Position numbers and translations under genes: made by a program. Below the pieces are notes generated by a model. That model saw nothing but the letters and a program-made list of their open reading frames with translations, did not search any database and had not been told where the DNA came from. From Cellulomonas humilata (GTDB lineage Bacteria; Actinomycetota; Actinomycetes; Actinomycetales; Cellulomonadaceae), in the NCBI RefSeq assembly GCF_013359775.1, contig NZ_JABMCI010000041.1, positions 39,841-103,840 of the forward strand: a stretch of 64,000 nt of DNA. Direction: 5' to 3'. The stretch's first letter is position 1. Each line of letters opens with the position of its first letter. This document shows positions 56,582 through 64,000 of the stretch, in pieces.

Positions 56582-57406
56582 TCAGGCAACCGGGCTGACG
56601 GCCTCTGCTGCGGTGTTCGCCGGGCTCATCGCCAGTGCGATGCACCCGGCGAGCGCCGCGGCCGTGCCGACGACGGCGACGGGGTCCCATCCGTGACGGA
56701 CCACGTCGCCCAGCACCACCGTGCCGACGACGCCGGGCACGACGACCTCCAGCACGGAGACCGTCGCGGCCACCGCGCCCACCGATCCGCGCTCGAGCGC
56801 CCGGAGGTAGGCGAGCGCGGCCACCACGCCGGACACGACGATGACGATCGCGAGCGGCTGGAGGACCGTGTCGAGCAGCCCGCCCGACGCATGCGCGGCG
56901 CGGGCGGCGACGGCCGCGGCCGAGTAGCCGAGCCCGGCGATCGTCGCGAGCAGGAGCGGACGACCTCGCCGGTAGGCCAGCACGAAAACCGCGGCGAGGA
57001 CGCCCGCCGACACCAGCATCGTCGTCGCGAAGCCGTCGGGCGGGGCCACCGCCGGCTGGTCGCCGCCCGAGAGTGACACCGCTACCAGCGCGCTGACGAC
57101 GACGACGACGGCGACCCGGTCGATCGAGCGCATCCGGGCGCCCAGCACGAGCCGCGCGAGCACGACGACGACCACGAGAGACGACGCGATGATCGCCTGC
57201 ACCACGAACAGGGGCAGCCGGTCCAGGGCGACCAGCGACAGCAGCCACGCGAGGCCGTCGACGACGAACGCCCCGATGACGAGCGGCTGCGTGACCACGG
57301 CGAGCCCGGCGGCCCTGCGGGTCGCGACGGCCTGCATGATCGTGCTGACGCCGTAGCCGATGGACGCGACGACCGCCGCGAGCACCGCGAGAACGGCACT
57401 GCTCAC
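56582..57406 (-). CDS. DMT-superfamily-like multi-pass membrane transporter
   Basis: 274 residues with about nine or ten hydrophobic helices and few charged loops. The two halves have similar layouts (VLAAVVASIGYGVSTIMQAVA and VLAAVFVLAYRRGRPLLLATIAGLGYSAAA), as in EamA/DMT permeases. The substrate is unknown. GTG 57406 overlaps the stop of the MprF-like gene as GTGA, so both are co-translated; it may serve the same envelope process. Confidence 0.75.
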   Translation of the reverse strand: MSSAVLAVLAAVVASIGYGVSTIMQAVATRRAAGLAVVTQPLVIGAFVVDGLAWLLSLVALDRLPLFVVQAIIASSLVVVVVLARLVLGARMRSIDRVAVVVVVSALVAVSLSGGDQPAVAPPDGFATTMLVSAGVLAAVFVLAYRRGRPLLLATIAGLGYSAAAVAARAAHASGGLLDTVLQPLAIVIVVSGVVAALAYLRALERGSVGAVAATVSVLEVVVPGVVGTVVLGDVVRHGWDPVAVVGTAAALAGCIALAMSPANTAAEAVSPVA

Positions 57407-59091
57407 GGCGCGGCACCGATCGAGCCGAGGAACCGACCGATCACCGGGATCTCGGTGACCCCCTCGGCGCCGGCCAGGACCAGCGCCTGTGTGGCGACGA
57501 ACTCGACGGAGTCGAGGATCACGTACCGCGGCACCCAGCCGGGGTCGAACTTCTCGTTGAAGGTGCTGAGCGTGCCCATCTGCGTGCCCTGCGACAACCG
57601 CTGCAGGATCGGCCGGGCCAGCGCGTCCATGCGGGAGCCTGCGTGCGGGTCGCCCTCGAGCACCTCGCGCATCATCGCGAAGTTGAGCCCGAGGCCACGT
57701 TCTCCGCGGCTCGCGAGGTGGGTGATCGTCGCGACGATCGTGGCGTCGATGAGCCCGTTCGGCAGCCCCTCCGTGTCGGTGCGCCGCCGCATCACGTCGA
57801 GCGACCAGCCGCCGATGTCGGTCGCGGGGACCCACTGGCAGAAGGCGTCGACCCGGCCCGACGGATCCCGCGTGACCGAGAGCAGGAGGCCGGTGTCGGC
57901 CGGCTGGAACAGCCGGGAGAGCGTCATCGAGAAGCCGCGTTCGACGTCCCCCTGCCGGGACTCCTCGCTCATCGCCTCGATGCTCGCCCGGAGCTCGCCG
58001 TCGATCGTCGACGGGTCGTGGAAGGTGGTGACGTAGCCGGCGCGGTCGATCCGGTGCACCGCCTGGCGCAGCGACTTGTGAGAGCGCCCGTCGAGCGTGA
58101 ACGTCGGGCAGTCGACGATGGCCTCGTCGCCCAGGTAGACCGTGCGCAGCCCGCTGGACTCGTACTCGGGGAGCCAGTCCGCCGCGGCACCGACGACGGC
58201 CACCGACCAGCCGAAGTCGTCTGCGTGGTCGAGGAACTCGGCCCAGGCCAGCACCTTCTCCTCCGGCGGACCGATCGGGTCGGGCGAGACCAGGCACACG
58301 CCGCCGCGCACCGAGTGCGCGACCACCGACTCGCCGCTGAAGAACCAGTCCTTGTCGTCGCGCAGCGCGAAGTAGTCGAGCGTCCCCCCGCCGTGCTTCT
58401 GCACCACGAGCCGCGCACGCTCCCGCTCGTCGAGATGGTCCTGCGGGCTCAACCGGTGCGGACGGCGTGGCGAGAGGAGCGACCAGAGGAGAGCCGCGAG
58501 CGACCCGACGGCCAGCAGGTACGTCACCGGCGCCAGGACCCGACCCAGACGCTCGATGTCGGCGTCGGTGGGCTCGGCGACCACGACCCAGACCACCAGC
58601 GCGACGAAGAGGAGCACGAAGGCGACGGCGGCCACCACCAGCCACCTGATCGCCGACCGGACCGCGTGCCGCGTCGGGAGCACCGGGAACGCCTCCCCAC
58701 GCGTGGCGAGCCACGCCGCACACGCTGCGACGACGACGGCCGACAGGACGTCCGGGCCCTTCGCCAGGTGCAGCGCCGCCGACAGGACGAGGGCCGCGAT
58801 CGTGGCGATCCAGGCGAGGCGGTGCCCGCGCCGGAGGCCGCGCGCGGTGAGCAGCAGCACGACCGACACCAGCACGAGCGTGGGGCGGGCCGTGTGCTCG
58901 ACGAGGCCGGGGACGATGTCCCGCACGAACCCCATGCGCTTCCAGAGCGGGTGCACCACCGCCGAGAGCAGCCCGAGGATCGCCAGGACGAGGACGACTC
59001 GCGAGGCGACCACCCGGACACGACCCCGGCGCCGCTGCTCCTCGATGGCCGACCGTGCGGAGCGGGACGCGAGCGCGCTGCTGGCCGTCAT
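57403..59091 (-). CDS. MprF-like (DUF2156) aminoacyl-phosphatidylglycerol synthase-family protein
   Basis: 562 residues. N-terminal half with about six membrane helices (35-200), then a soluble DUF2156/LPG-synthetase C-terminal domain: GGTLDYFALRDDKDWFFSGE, VCLVSPDPIGPPEE, FTLDGRSHKSLRQAVHRIDRAGY, VERGFSMTLSRLFQPAD, LGLNFAMMREVLEGD and the end STFNEKFDPGWVPRYVILDS. These match the GNAT-fold transferase of phosphatidylglycerol lysyltransferases. It probably modifies membrane lipids, affecting surface charge; the amino acid donor cannot be told. ATG 59091 is the start. Confidence 0.87.
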   Translation of the reverse strand: MTASSALASRSARSAIEEQRRRGRVRVVASRVVLVLAILGLLSAVVHPLWKRMGFVRDIVPGLVEHTARPTLVLVSVVLLLTARGLRRGHRLAWIATIAALVLSAALHLAKGPDVLSAVVVAACAAWLATRGEAFPVLPTRHAVRSAIRWLVVAAVAFVLLFVALVVWVVVAEPTDADIERLGRVLAPVTYLLAVGSLAALLWSLLSPRRPHRLSPQDHLDERERARLVVQKHGGGTLDYFALRDDKDWFFSGESVVAHSVRGGVCLVSPDPIGPPEEKVLAWAEFLDHADDFGWSVAVVGAAADWLPEYESSGLRTVYLGDEAIVDCPTFTLDGRSHKSLRQAVHRIDRAGYVTTFHDPSTIDGELRASIEAMSEESRQGDVERGFSMTLSRLFQPADTGLLLSVTRDPSGRVDAFCQWVPATDIGGWSLDVMRRRTDTEGLPNGLIDATIVATITHLASRGERGLGLNFAMMREVLEGDPHAGSRMDALARPILQRLSQGTQMGTLSTFNEKFDPGWVPRYVILDSVEFVATQALVLAGAEGVTEIPVIGRFLGSIGAAP

Positions 59092-59172
59092 CGGACCAGT
59101 GTGCCCGTCGCGCCTGGCCAGCGGCAGGCTGTCAGGCTGGTCCTCGCACACCCCGGGCGAGAGGAGGAACCG

Positions 59173-60288
59173 ATGCTCCGTGCGGAGTCCCCGCCCGGGA
59201 GCCACCTGCCCGCCGACGTCCTGCGGGAGCTGGGCGCCGGCGGGGACTGGCTCAGCTCGTGGTGGACCGTCGCCGCGCTGCTGGTGCTCGCGGCGCTGGG
59301 GGTGCTCTGGGGTCTGCGTCGGCGGGCACGGCACCGGTACGCGTGGCCGCAGTGGATCGGCTCGGTCCTCGCCGTCGCGCTGGCCCTGGGGTTCGTCGCG
59401 AACATCGTCGTCGGCTACGTGCCGAACGCCACGGCCGCCCGCGTGACCCTGGCGGGCTGGGGGGTCGGTCGCGCACCGGCGGCTGTCGAGCCCGGTGACG
59501 CGGACGTCGGCCGGGTCGAGTCCGTGCACGTGCCGGCGCCCGCCTCCGACCGGATGCCGGACGACAGCCTCACGTGGGTCTACACGCCGCCGGGCTATCC
59601 CGACGGTTCGGAGCGGTACGCCGTGGTCTACCTCGTGCACGGGACGCCCGGTGCGAGCAGCGACTGGTTCGCGGCGGGCGACGTCCCGCACGTCATGGAC
59701 GTCCTGCTCGCGCACGGGCTGGTGCACCCGATGATCGTCGTCAGCGTGGACGTCAACGGCACCGGGCCGGGCGCCGCGGACACCGAGTGCCTCGACTCGA
59801 CCACGGGCGGCTCGCAGGTCGAGACCTACCTGTCGGAGACGGTGATCCCCTGGGTGGACGCGGAGTACCGGACCGCGGCGGACTGGCAGCACCGGACGGT
59901 CGGCGGGTTCTCGGCCGGTGGGTTCTGCGCGCTGGACCAGGGCCTGCGCCACCCCGACCTGTACGGCACGATCCTCGCGATCGAACCGTACGGAGACCCC
60001 GGCGCTGGCGGGCGGGCGATGCTCGCTACGGACGCCGAGTGGGACGAGCACGACGTCGTCGGCTACGCGCCCACGGTCCCGCTCCCGCACGACGTCGCTC
60101 TGTTCGTCGACATCGCCGGGCTCGATTACGGGCAGCCACGGCGGGACGGCACGGCGATCGCCACGGACCTGGCGGCGCGCGGGCAGGACGTGCTCCAGCG
60201 CGAGGAGCCCGGGCAGCGGCACACGTGGACCATGGCCCGCGCCGCGCTGCCCTACGGGCTGGTGTTCGCGTCCGCACACCTGCCGTGA
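59173..60288 (+). CDS. Membrane-anchored alpha/beta-hydrolase, putative esterase
   Basis: 371 residues. Two membrane helices at the N-terminus (about 32-49 and 61-81), then an esterase D/feruloyl-esterase-like domain: YVVYLVHGTPG-like strand (AVVYLVHGTPGASSDW), oxyanion region, nucleophile S247 in VGGFSAGGFCAL, and likely acid/base later (VDIAGLDYG, QRHTWTMAR with His). The extracytoplasmic active site could act on acetylated or feruloylated polysaccharides; inferred from context with the mannanases downstream. GAGGAGG precedes ATG 59173. Its stop codon TGA is part of the conserved promoter block of the next gene. Confidence 0.85.
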   Translation: MLRAESPPGSHLPADVLRELGAGGDWLSSWWTVAALLVLAALGVLWGLRRRARHRYAWPQWIGSVLAVALALGFVANIVVGYVPNATAARVTLAGWGVGRAPAAVEPGDADVGRVESVHVPAPASDRMPDDSLTWVYTPPGYPDGSERYAVVYLVHGTPGASSDWFAAGDVPHVMDVLLAHGLVHPMIVVSVDVNGTGPGAADTECLDSTTGGSQVETYLSETVIPWVDAEYRTAADWQHRTVGGFSAGGFCALDQGLRHPDLYGTILAIEPYGDPGAGGRAMLATDAEWDEHDVVGYAPTVPLPHDVALFVDIAGLDYGQPRRDGTAIATDLAARGQDVLQREEPGQRHTWTMARAALPYGLVFASAHLP

Positions 60289-60335
60289 AGCGTTTAGGGG
60301 CATGGAGAGCGCCTCCCGGACCTGGTTGTGTGACC
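60286..60335 (+). promoter_or_regulatory. Duplicated upstream block of GH5 gene 1 with LacI-type operator
   Basis: TGAAGCGTTT, TGGAGAGCGCCTCCC and CCTGGTTGTGTGACC in fixed order; all three recur upstream of GH5 gene 2 (61951). GAAGCGTTT resembles a LacI-family half-palindrome and GGAGAGCGCCTCC recalls CebR/CelR-type sites. The TGA of the first element is the esterase stop. Confidence 0.7.
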
Positions 60336-60337
60336 AC

Positions 60338-60379
60338 GCACCCGCCCGCCGGCCGGCCGGCGGAACGGCGGGCGGGTGC
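60338..60379 (+). terminator. Strong leader hairpin before GH5 gene 1, terminator or attenuator
   Basis: Perfect 14-bp arms GCACCCGCCCGCCG / CGGCGGGCGGGTGC, 14-nt loop, between the conserved promoter block and the ATG. It would end esterase read-through, or lie in the 5' leader if transcription starts at the block. Confidence 0.7.
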
Positions 60380-60440
60380 ATCCACGCCTCGACCGCCCCG
60401 TGCGCGCGGTCGGCAACCGCCCACGGAACGAGGACGTCCC

Positions 60441-61874
60441 ATGAGGTCTCGCCTGTCCATGCTCTCCGGCGCCGCACTGGCCGCCGCCGTCGTCGCGCTC
60501 GGCGCGACGTCGCTGATCTCCACGGCTGCGCAGGCCGCGACGCCCCCGGGTCTGCACGTGTCCGGCACCCAGCTGGTGGAGAAGGACGGCACCCCGTTCG
60601 TCGCCCGCGGGGTCAGCCACGCCCACACCTGGTACGTCTCACAGACGCCCACCGCCATCCCCGCGATCCGTGCCGCCGGCGCCAACGCCCTGCGTGTCGT
60701 CCTGTCCGGCGGTGACCGCTGGACCAAGAACGACGCCGCCGACGTCGCGAGCATCATCAGCCAGTGCAAGGCGAACAAGCTCATCTGCATGCTCGAGAAC
60801 CACGACACCACCGGCTACGGCGAGCAGAGCGGCGCGGTCACGCTCGACACCGCGGCCAACTACTGGATCAGCATCGCCTCGGCGCTCCAGGGCCAGGAGG
60901 ACTACGTCCAGATCAACATCGGCAACGAGCCGTTCGGCAACAACGCGACGACCAACGCCACGTGGGCGTCCGCCAGCTCCGCCGCGATCGCCAAGCTCCG
61001 CGCGGCCGGGCTGCACCACAACATCGTGATCGACGCGCCCTCGTGGGGTCAGGACTGGGCCGGGATCATGCGCGACAACGCTGCCACCGTGGCTGCGTCC
61101 GACCCCGACAAGAACGTCCTGTTCTCCGTGCACATGTACGGCGTCTACAACAACGCGTCGACCATCAACGCCTACCTCGACGCGTTCAAGGCGAAGGGGC
61201 TGCCGCTAGTCATCGGCGAGTTCGGCAACATGCACTCCGACGGCGACCCGGACGAGGACACGATCATGTCCGAGGCCGTGAAGCGCGGCATCGGCTACTA
61301 CGGCTGGTCGTGGTCGGGCAACGGCGGCGGCGTCGAGTACCTCGACATGGTGACCGGCTTCAACCCGGCGCAGCTGTCCTCGTGGGGCACGCGCATCTTC
61401 AACGGCGCCAACGGCATCAAGTCGACTGCCGCGACGGCCAAGATCTACGGCGGCGTCCAGCCGACGACGCCCGCACCGACCACCCCGGCACCCACCACGC
61501 CGGCGCCCACCACCCCCGCGCCCACCACGCCGGCGCCGACCACGCCGGCGCCGACGACCCCGGCACCGACCGGCAAGACCTGCACCGCGGCCCTCGTCGT
61601 GAGCAACACGTGGCCCGGCGGCTACCAGGCAGCCGTCACGGTCAAGGCCGGCACCGCCATGATCAGCAGCTGGAAGACCGCGTTCGCGCTGCCCTCCGGC
61701 GGCTCGGTGCAGAGCGGCTGGTCCGGCACCTACACCCAGTCCGGCACCACCGTCACCGTGTCCAACGCCGCCTGGAACGGGCTGCTCGGAGCAGGGGGCA
61801 ACACCACCTACGGCTTCGTGGGCGGCGGCACCGCACCCAGCTCCACGACCGCGGTGAGCTGCACGGCCAGCTGA
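60441..61874 (+). CDS. Secreted GH5 (subfamily 8-like) endo-mannanase with CBM2, copy 1
   Basis: 477 residues. Signal peptide 1-32 (AAQA|ATPP), GH5_8-type catalytic domain about 33-338 with RGVSHAHTWY, acid/base E163 in NIGNEPFGN, and nucleophile E260 in VIGEFGN, followed by IGYYGWSWSGNGGG. A linker of seven PTTPA units (341-375) leads to a CBM2 module (about 379-477) with terminal Cys pair and SSWKTAFALP, VQSGWSGTY. It hydrolyses beta-1,4-mannan backbones while bound to cellulose/mannan. Paralogue of copy 2. Confidence 0.95.
   Translation: MRSRLSMLSGAALAAAVVALGATSLISTAAQAATPPGLHVSGTQLVEKDGTPFVARGVSHAHTWYVSQTPTAIPAIRAAGANALRVVLSGGDRWTKNDAADVASIISQCKANKLICMLENHDTTGYGEQSGAVTLDTAANYWISIASALQGQEDYVQINIGNEPFGNNATTNATWASASSAAIAKLRAAGLHHNIVIDAPSWGQDWAGIMRDNAATVAASDPDKNVLFSVHMYGVYNNASTINAYLDAFKAKGLPLVIGEFGNMHSDGDPDEDTIMSEAVKRGIGYYGWSWSGNGGGVEYLDMVTGFNPAQLSSWGTRIFNGANGIKSTAATAKIYGGVQPTTPAPTTPAPTTPAPTTPAPTTPAPTTPAPTTPAPTGKTCTAALVVSNTWPGGYQAAVTVKAGTAMISSWKTAFALPSGGSVQSGWSGTYTQSGTTVTVSNAAWNGLLGAGGNTTYGFVGGGTAPSSTTAVSCTAS
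61461..61565 (+). repeat. Seven PTTPA-encoding 15-bp repeats, copy 1 linker
   Basis: Period-15 repeat CCGACGACGCCCGCA-type encoding the Pro-Thr linker between catalytic domain and CBM2. The same seven units occur in copy 2 (63078-63182). Confidence 0.9.
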
Positions 61875-61883
61875 GCTCTCGGG

Positions 61884-61927
61884 TGACGGCGGAGGGCCAG
61901 GTCGCGACGACGACCCGGCCCTTCGTC
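61884..61927 (+). terminator. Terminator after GH5 copy 1
   Basis: TGACG ... AGGGCC / GGCCCT ... CGTCA nested inverted repeat around a GTCGCGACGACGAC loop. It is a less perfect version of the hairpin after copy 2, showing that the terminator was duplicated too. Confidence 0.7.
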
Positions 61928-61950
61928 ACGTCCGGCCCCTGCCACCGGTG

Positions 61951-61999
61951 TGAAGCGTTTCGGCCGTGGAGAGCGCCTCCCCGTCCTGGTTGTGTGACC
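61951..61999 (+). promoter_or_regulatory. Duplicated upstream block of GH5 gene 2 with LacI-type operator
   Basis: TGAAGCGTTTCG (near-palindromic, GAAGCGTTTC), TGGAGAGCGCCTCCC and CCTGGTTGTGTGACC, matching the block upstream of copy 1 in order and within one base in spacing. A shorter leader hairpin follows (GTCGGCG 62012-62018 / CGCCGAC 62027-62033). Confidence 0.72.
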
Positions 62000-62063
62000 C
62001 CGGCCCCAACCGTCGGCGTCATGAAGCGCCGACACCCCTTTGCCCACGGAACGAGGAAGTCCC

Positions 62064-63491
62064 ATGAGGTCTCGAAGGTCCCTGCTGTCCGGCGCCGTCC
62101 TGGCAGCCGCCGTCGTCGCGCTCGGCGCCACGTCGCTGTTCTCCACGGCCGCCCAGGCCGCCACACCCCCCGGCCTGCACGTGTCCGGCACCCAGCTGGT
62201 GGAGAAGGACGGCACCCCGTTCGTCGCCCGCGGCGTCAGCCATGCCCACACCTGGTACACGTCGCAGACCACCACGGCGATCCCCGCGATCCGGGCCGCC
62301 GGCGCCAACGCGCTGCGCGTCGTCCTGTCCGACGGCACCCGCTGGACCAAGAACGGCGCTGCCGACGTGGCGAACATCATCAGCCTGTGCAAGGCGAACA
62401 AGCTGATCTGCATGCTCGAGGACCACGACACCACGGGATACGGCGAAGAGGGCGCCGCCTCCAGCCTCGACACGGCCGCCAACTACTGGATCTCGCTGGC
62501 CTCCGTGCTCCAGGGCCAGGAGGACTACATCCAGATCAACATCGGCAACGAGCCGTTCGGCAACAACGACACCGCGAACACCAAGTGGGCGGGCGACACC
62601 GCCGCGGCGATCAAGAAGCTGCGCGCCGCCGGGCTGCACCACAACATCGTGGTCGACGCCCCGGCCTGGGGTCAGGACTGGAAGAACATCATGCGGGACA
62701 GCGCGGCGACCGTCGCCGCCGCCGACCCCGACGCGAACACCCTCTTCTCCATCCACATGTACGGCGTGTACAACACGGCGTCCTCGATCACCACCTACCT
62801 CGACGCGTTCAAGGCAGCCGGCCTGCCGCTGATCATCGGTGAGTTCGGCTACCGGTCCAGCTCCGCCGACGTCGACGACTCCACCGTGATGTCCGAGGCC
62901 GTCAAGCGGAACATCGGCTACTACGGCTGGTCGTGGTCGGGCAACACCGACCCGGTGCTCGACATGGTGCTCAACTACAACCCGGCCACCCTGTCGCCGT
63001 GGGGCCAGAAGGTGCTCAACGGGGTCAACGGCATCAAGTCCACCGCCGTGACGGCCAAGATCTACGGCGGTGTCCAGCCGACGACGCCCGCACCGACCAC
63101 CCCGGCACCCACCACGCCGGCGCCCACCACCCCCGCGCCCACCACGCCGGCGCCGACCACCCCCGCGCCGACGACCCCGGCACCGACCGGCAAGACCTGC
63201 ACCGCGGCCCTCGTGGTGAGCAACACGTGGCCCGGCGGCTACCAGGCGGCCGTCACGGTCAAGGCCGGCACCGCGATGATCAGCAGCTGGAAGACCGCGT
63301 TCGCGCTGCCCTCCGGCGGCTCGGTGCAGAGCGGCTGGTCCGGCACCTACTCCCAGTCCGGCACCACCGTCACGGTGTCGAACGCGGCCTGGAACGGGCT
63401 GCTCGGCTCCGGGGGCAGCACCACGTACGGCTTCGTCGGGAGCGGCACCGCACCGAGCGCCTCGACCACTGTGAGCTGCACAGCCACCTGA
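62064..63491 (+). CDS. Secreted GH5 (subfamily 8-like) endo-mannanase with CBM2, copy 2
   Basis: 475 residues with the same architecture as copy 1: signal peptide 1-32, catalytic domain about 33-336 (E163 in NIGNEPFGN, E260 in IIGEFGY), seven PTTPA units (339-373), CBM2 (about 377-475). The catalytic domains differ at many positions (for example DGTRWTKNGAADVANIISLC and NTDPVLDMVLNYNPATL), while linker and the first about 70 residues of CBM2 are nearly identical. The two enzymes may differ in substrate preference. ATG 62064 matches the copy 1 start context (GAACGAGGA). Confidence 0.95.
   Translation: MRSRRSLLSGAVLAAAVVALGATSLFSTAAQAATPPGLHVSGTQLVEKDGTPFVARGVSHAHTWYTSQTTTAIPAIRAAGANALRVVLSDGTRWTKNGAADVANIISLCKANKLICMLEDHDTTGYGEEGAASSLDTAANYWISLASVLQGQEDYIQINIGNEPFGNNDTANTKWAGDTAAAIKKLRAAGLHHNIVVDAPAWGQDWKNIMRDSAATVAAADPDANTLFSIHMYGVYNTASSITTYLDAFKAAGLPLIIGEFGYRSSSADVDDSTVMSEAVKRNIGYYGWSWSGNTDPVLDMVLNYNPATLSPWGQKVLNGVNGIKSTAVTAKIYGGVQPTTPAPTTPAPTTPAPTTPAPTTPAPTTPAPTTPAPTGKTCTAALVVSNTWPGGYQAAVTVKAGTAMISSWKTAFALPSGGSVQSGWSGTYSQSGTTVTVSNAAWNGLLGSGGSTTYGFVGSGTAPSASTTVSCTAT
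63078..63182 (+). repeat. Seven PTTPA-encoding 15-bp repeats, copy 2 linker
   Basis: Same unit number as copy 1, with nearly identical DNA. Such arrays favour recombination between the two genes. Confidence 0.9.
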
Positions 63492-63501
63492 GCTCGCGGG
63501 T

Positions 63502-63545
63502 GACGGCGGAGGGCCGGGTCGCGACGACGGCCCGGCCCTTCGTCA
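63502..63545 (+). terminator. Terminator after GH5 copy 2
   Basis: Perfect 9-bp arms AGGGCCGGG (63510-63518) / CCCGGCCCT (63531-63539), extended outside by GACG/CGTC, with a 12-nt loop and TTCGTC after it. It is about 20 nt past the stop. Confidence 0.85.
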
Positions 63546-63628
63546 TGCCTACTCGGATGGGCCCGCTCTGCGGGGCTGTGGGCGGCTCGAAGGTCGGTCC
63601 TGTGGATATGTTCGTGCAGGTCAGAGCC

Positions 63629-63657
63629 TTGCCGGGTGTGTCCGGTTCGCGTAGAAT
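63629..63657 (+). promoter_or_regulatory. Housekeeping-type promoter placing transcription start at the DUF222 ATG
   Basis: TTGCCG (63629-63634), 17 bp, TAGAAT (63652-63657). A start 7-8 nt downstream would fall on or next to the A of the ATG at 63665, so the mRNA should be leaderless; no Shine-Dalgarno is seen. Confidence 0.75.
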
Positions 63658-63664
63658 CGTACAC

Positions 63665-64000
63665 ATGTTCGAGACGACGGTTGCGGTGGTGGAGGTGGCG
63701 GCGCGGGTGCGCGACGCCACGTCCTCCCTGGCTGTCGTGGCCCGGGACTCGCGGGCGTGGACGGGTGCGGACCGGGCGTCGGTGCTGGCGGTGGTGCGGG
63801 CCTCGGAGGCGGCGTTGGCCGAGGCGCGGGCGCACCTGCTGGTCGCGGACCGCGATGCCGGGGACAGTTTGCGGCCGGGGGACCGGTCGTTCGAGGCGGC
63901 CCACGCCCGGGTGACCCGGTCCGGTCTGGGTGAGGCGTCCCGGGTGGTGCGGCAGGCCGACGCCCTGGTCTCGATGGGCACGGTCGCGGCCGGGGTGCGG
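63665..64000 (+). CDS. DUF222-domain protein, probable HNH endonuclease, 3' end outside window
   Basis: The first 112 residues are present and the frame is open to the end. VAARVRDATSSLAVVARDSR, LAEARAHLLVADRDAG and LGEASRVVRQADALVSMGTV are typical of the DUF222 N-terminal region found in the multicopy actinobacterial DUF222-HNH family, whose HNH motif would lie beyond the window. Members are often thought to be of mobile or selfish origin. The start lies at the predicted transcription start. Confidence 0.85.
   Translation, partial: MFETTVAVVEVAARVRDATSSLAVVARDSRAWTGADRASVLAVVRASEAALAEARAHLLVADRDAGDSLRPGDRSFEAAHARVTRSGLGEASRVVRQADALVSMGTVAAGVR

Noticed and set aside
60338..60379. Insertion-sequence end suggested by the 14-bp inverted repeat
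   Set aside because: The arms are only 14 nt apart, there is no transposase and no target duplication, so a hairpin is the simpler reading.
61461..63182. CRISPR-like array suggested by regular repeats
   Set aside because: The period is 15 bp without spacers and encodes PTTPA linkers inside two secreted enzymes.

Overview
The window comes from a high-GC actinobacterium, most likely Cellulomonas or a close relative. This is inferred from four things: GC-rich codon usage throughout, a Man26A-like GH26 mannanase with surface-layer-homology repeats, two GH5 mannanases with PTTPA linkers and CBM2 domains, and gene order shared with other actinobacteria around a tad pilus locus. The facultative side is visible in an anaerobic ribonucleotide reductase (nrdDG), a formate/nitrite-type channel and a K+-independent proton-pumping pyrophosphatase. 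No tRNA, rRNA, CRISPR array, insertion sequence or prophage gene was seen. No gene-free gap exceeds 300 bp.

Layout. 1-3 kb: an MDMPI-family enzyme, a DoxX-like membrane protein, a TetR regulator and a secreted/membrane pair of unknown function. 3-9 kb: an L-arabinose block (araB-araD-araA) behind a perfect 16-bp LacI-type palindrome, preceded by proC-lacI-cupin on the same strand. 9-15 kb: a five-gene MacB-type ABC export operon with two HlyD-like adaptors and a lipoprotein. 15.4-18.3 kb: the modular GH26-SLH mannanase. 18.3-23.7 kb: paired palindromic repeats, a methyltransferase, an EEP-family hydrolase, a ThuA-like protein and hppA. 24-27.7 kb: two sigma-factor/membrane-protein cassettes sharing one promoter motif. 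27.8-30.7 kb: a STAS protein and nrdDG behind paired NrdR-like boxes. 30.8-33.1 kb: 5-oxoprolinase (pxpABC). 33.1-41.2 kb: a DUF1998 helicase, the tad/flp-like pilus operon with Ssd, and a HAD phosphatase, in the order of M. tuberculosis Rv3649-Rv3661. 41.4-43.7 kb: a degenerate Fic-fold protein and malic enzyme. 43.7-51.3 kb: IclR regulator and histidine-utilisation operon hutH-hutU-M20-hutF-hutI. 51.3-57.4 kb: an Old Yellow Enzyme, a FocA/NirC-family channel, a Pro/Ala-rich membrane protein, acetyl-CoA synthetase and a DMT-like transporter. 57.4-60.3 kb: an MprF-like protein and a membrane-anchored esterase. 60.4-63.5 kb: tandem GH5_8-CBM2 mannanases with duplicated promoter regions and terminators. 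63.7 kb to the end: a DUF222/HNH protein with an apparently leaderless promoter.

How the genes work together. Mannan degradation is served by three secreted enzymes: one predicted to be surface-tethered and two predicted to be free and polysaccharide-binding. Arabinose feeds the pentose-phosphate pathway through araBDA. Histidine is degraded to glutamate through hut, with an M20 amidohydrolase in the position of the last step. Most operons use 4-bp ATGA/GTGA stop-start overlaps, which fixes many start codons.
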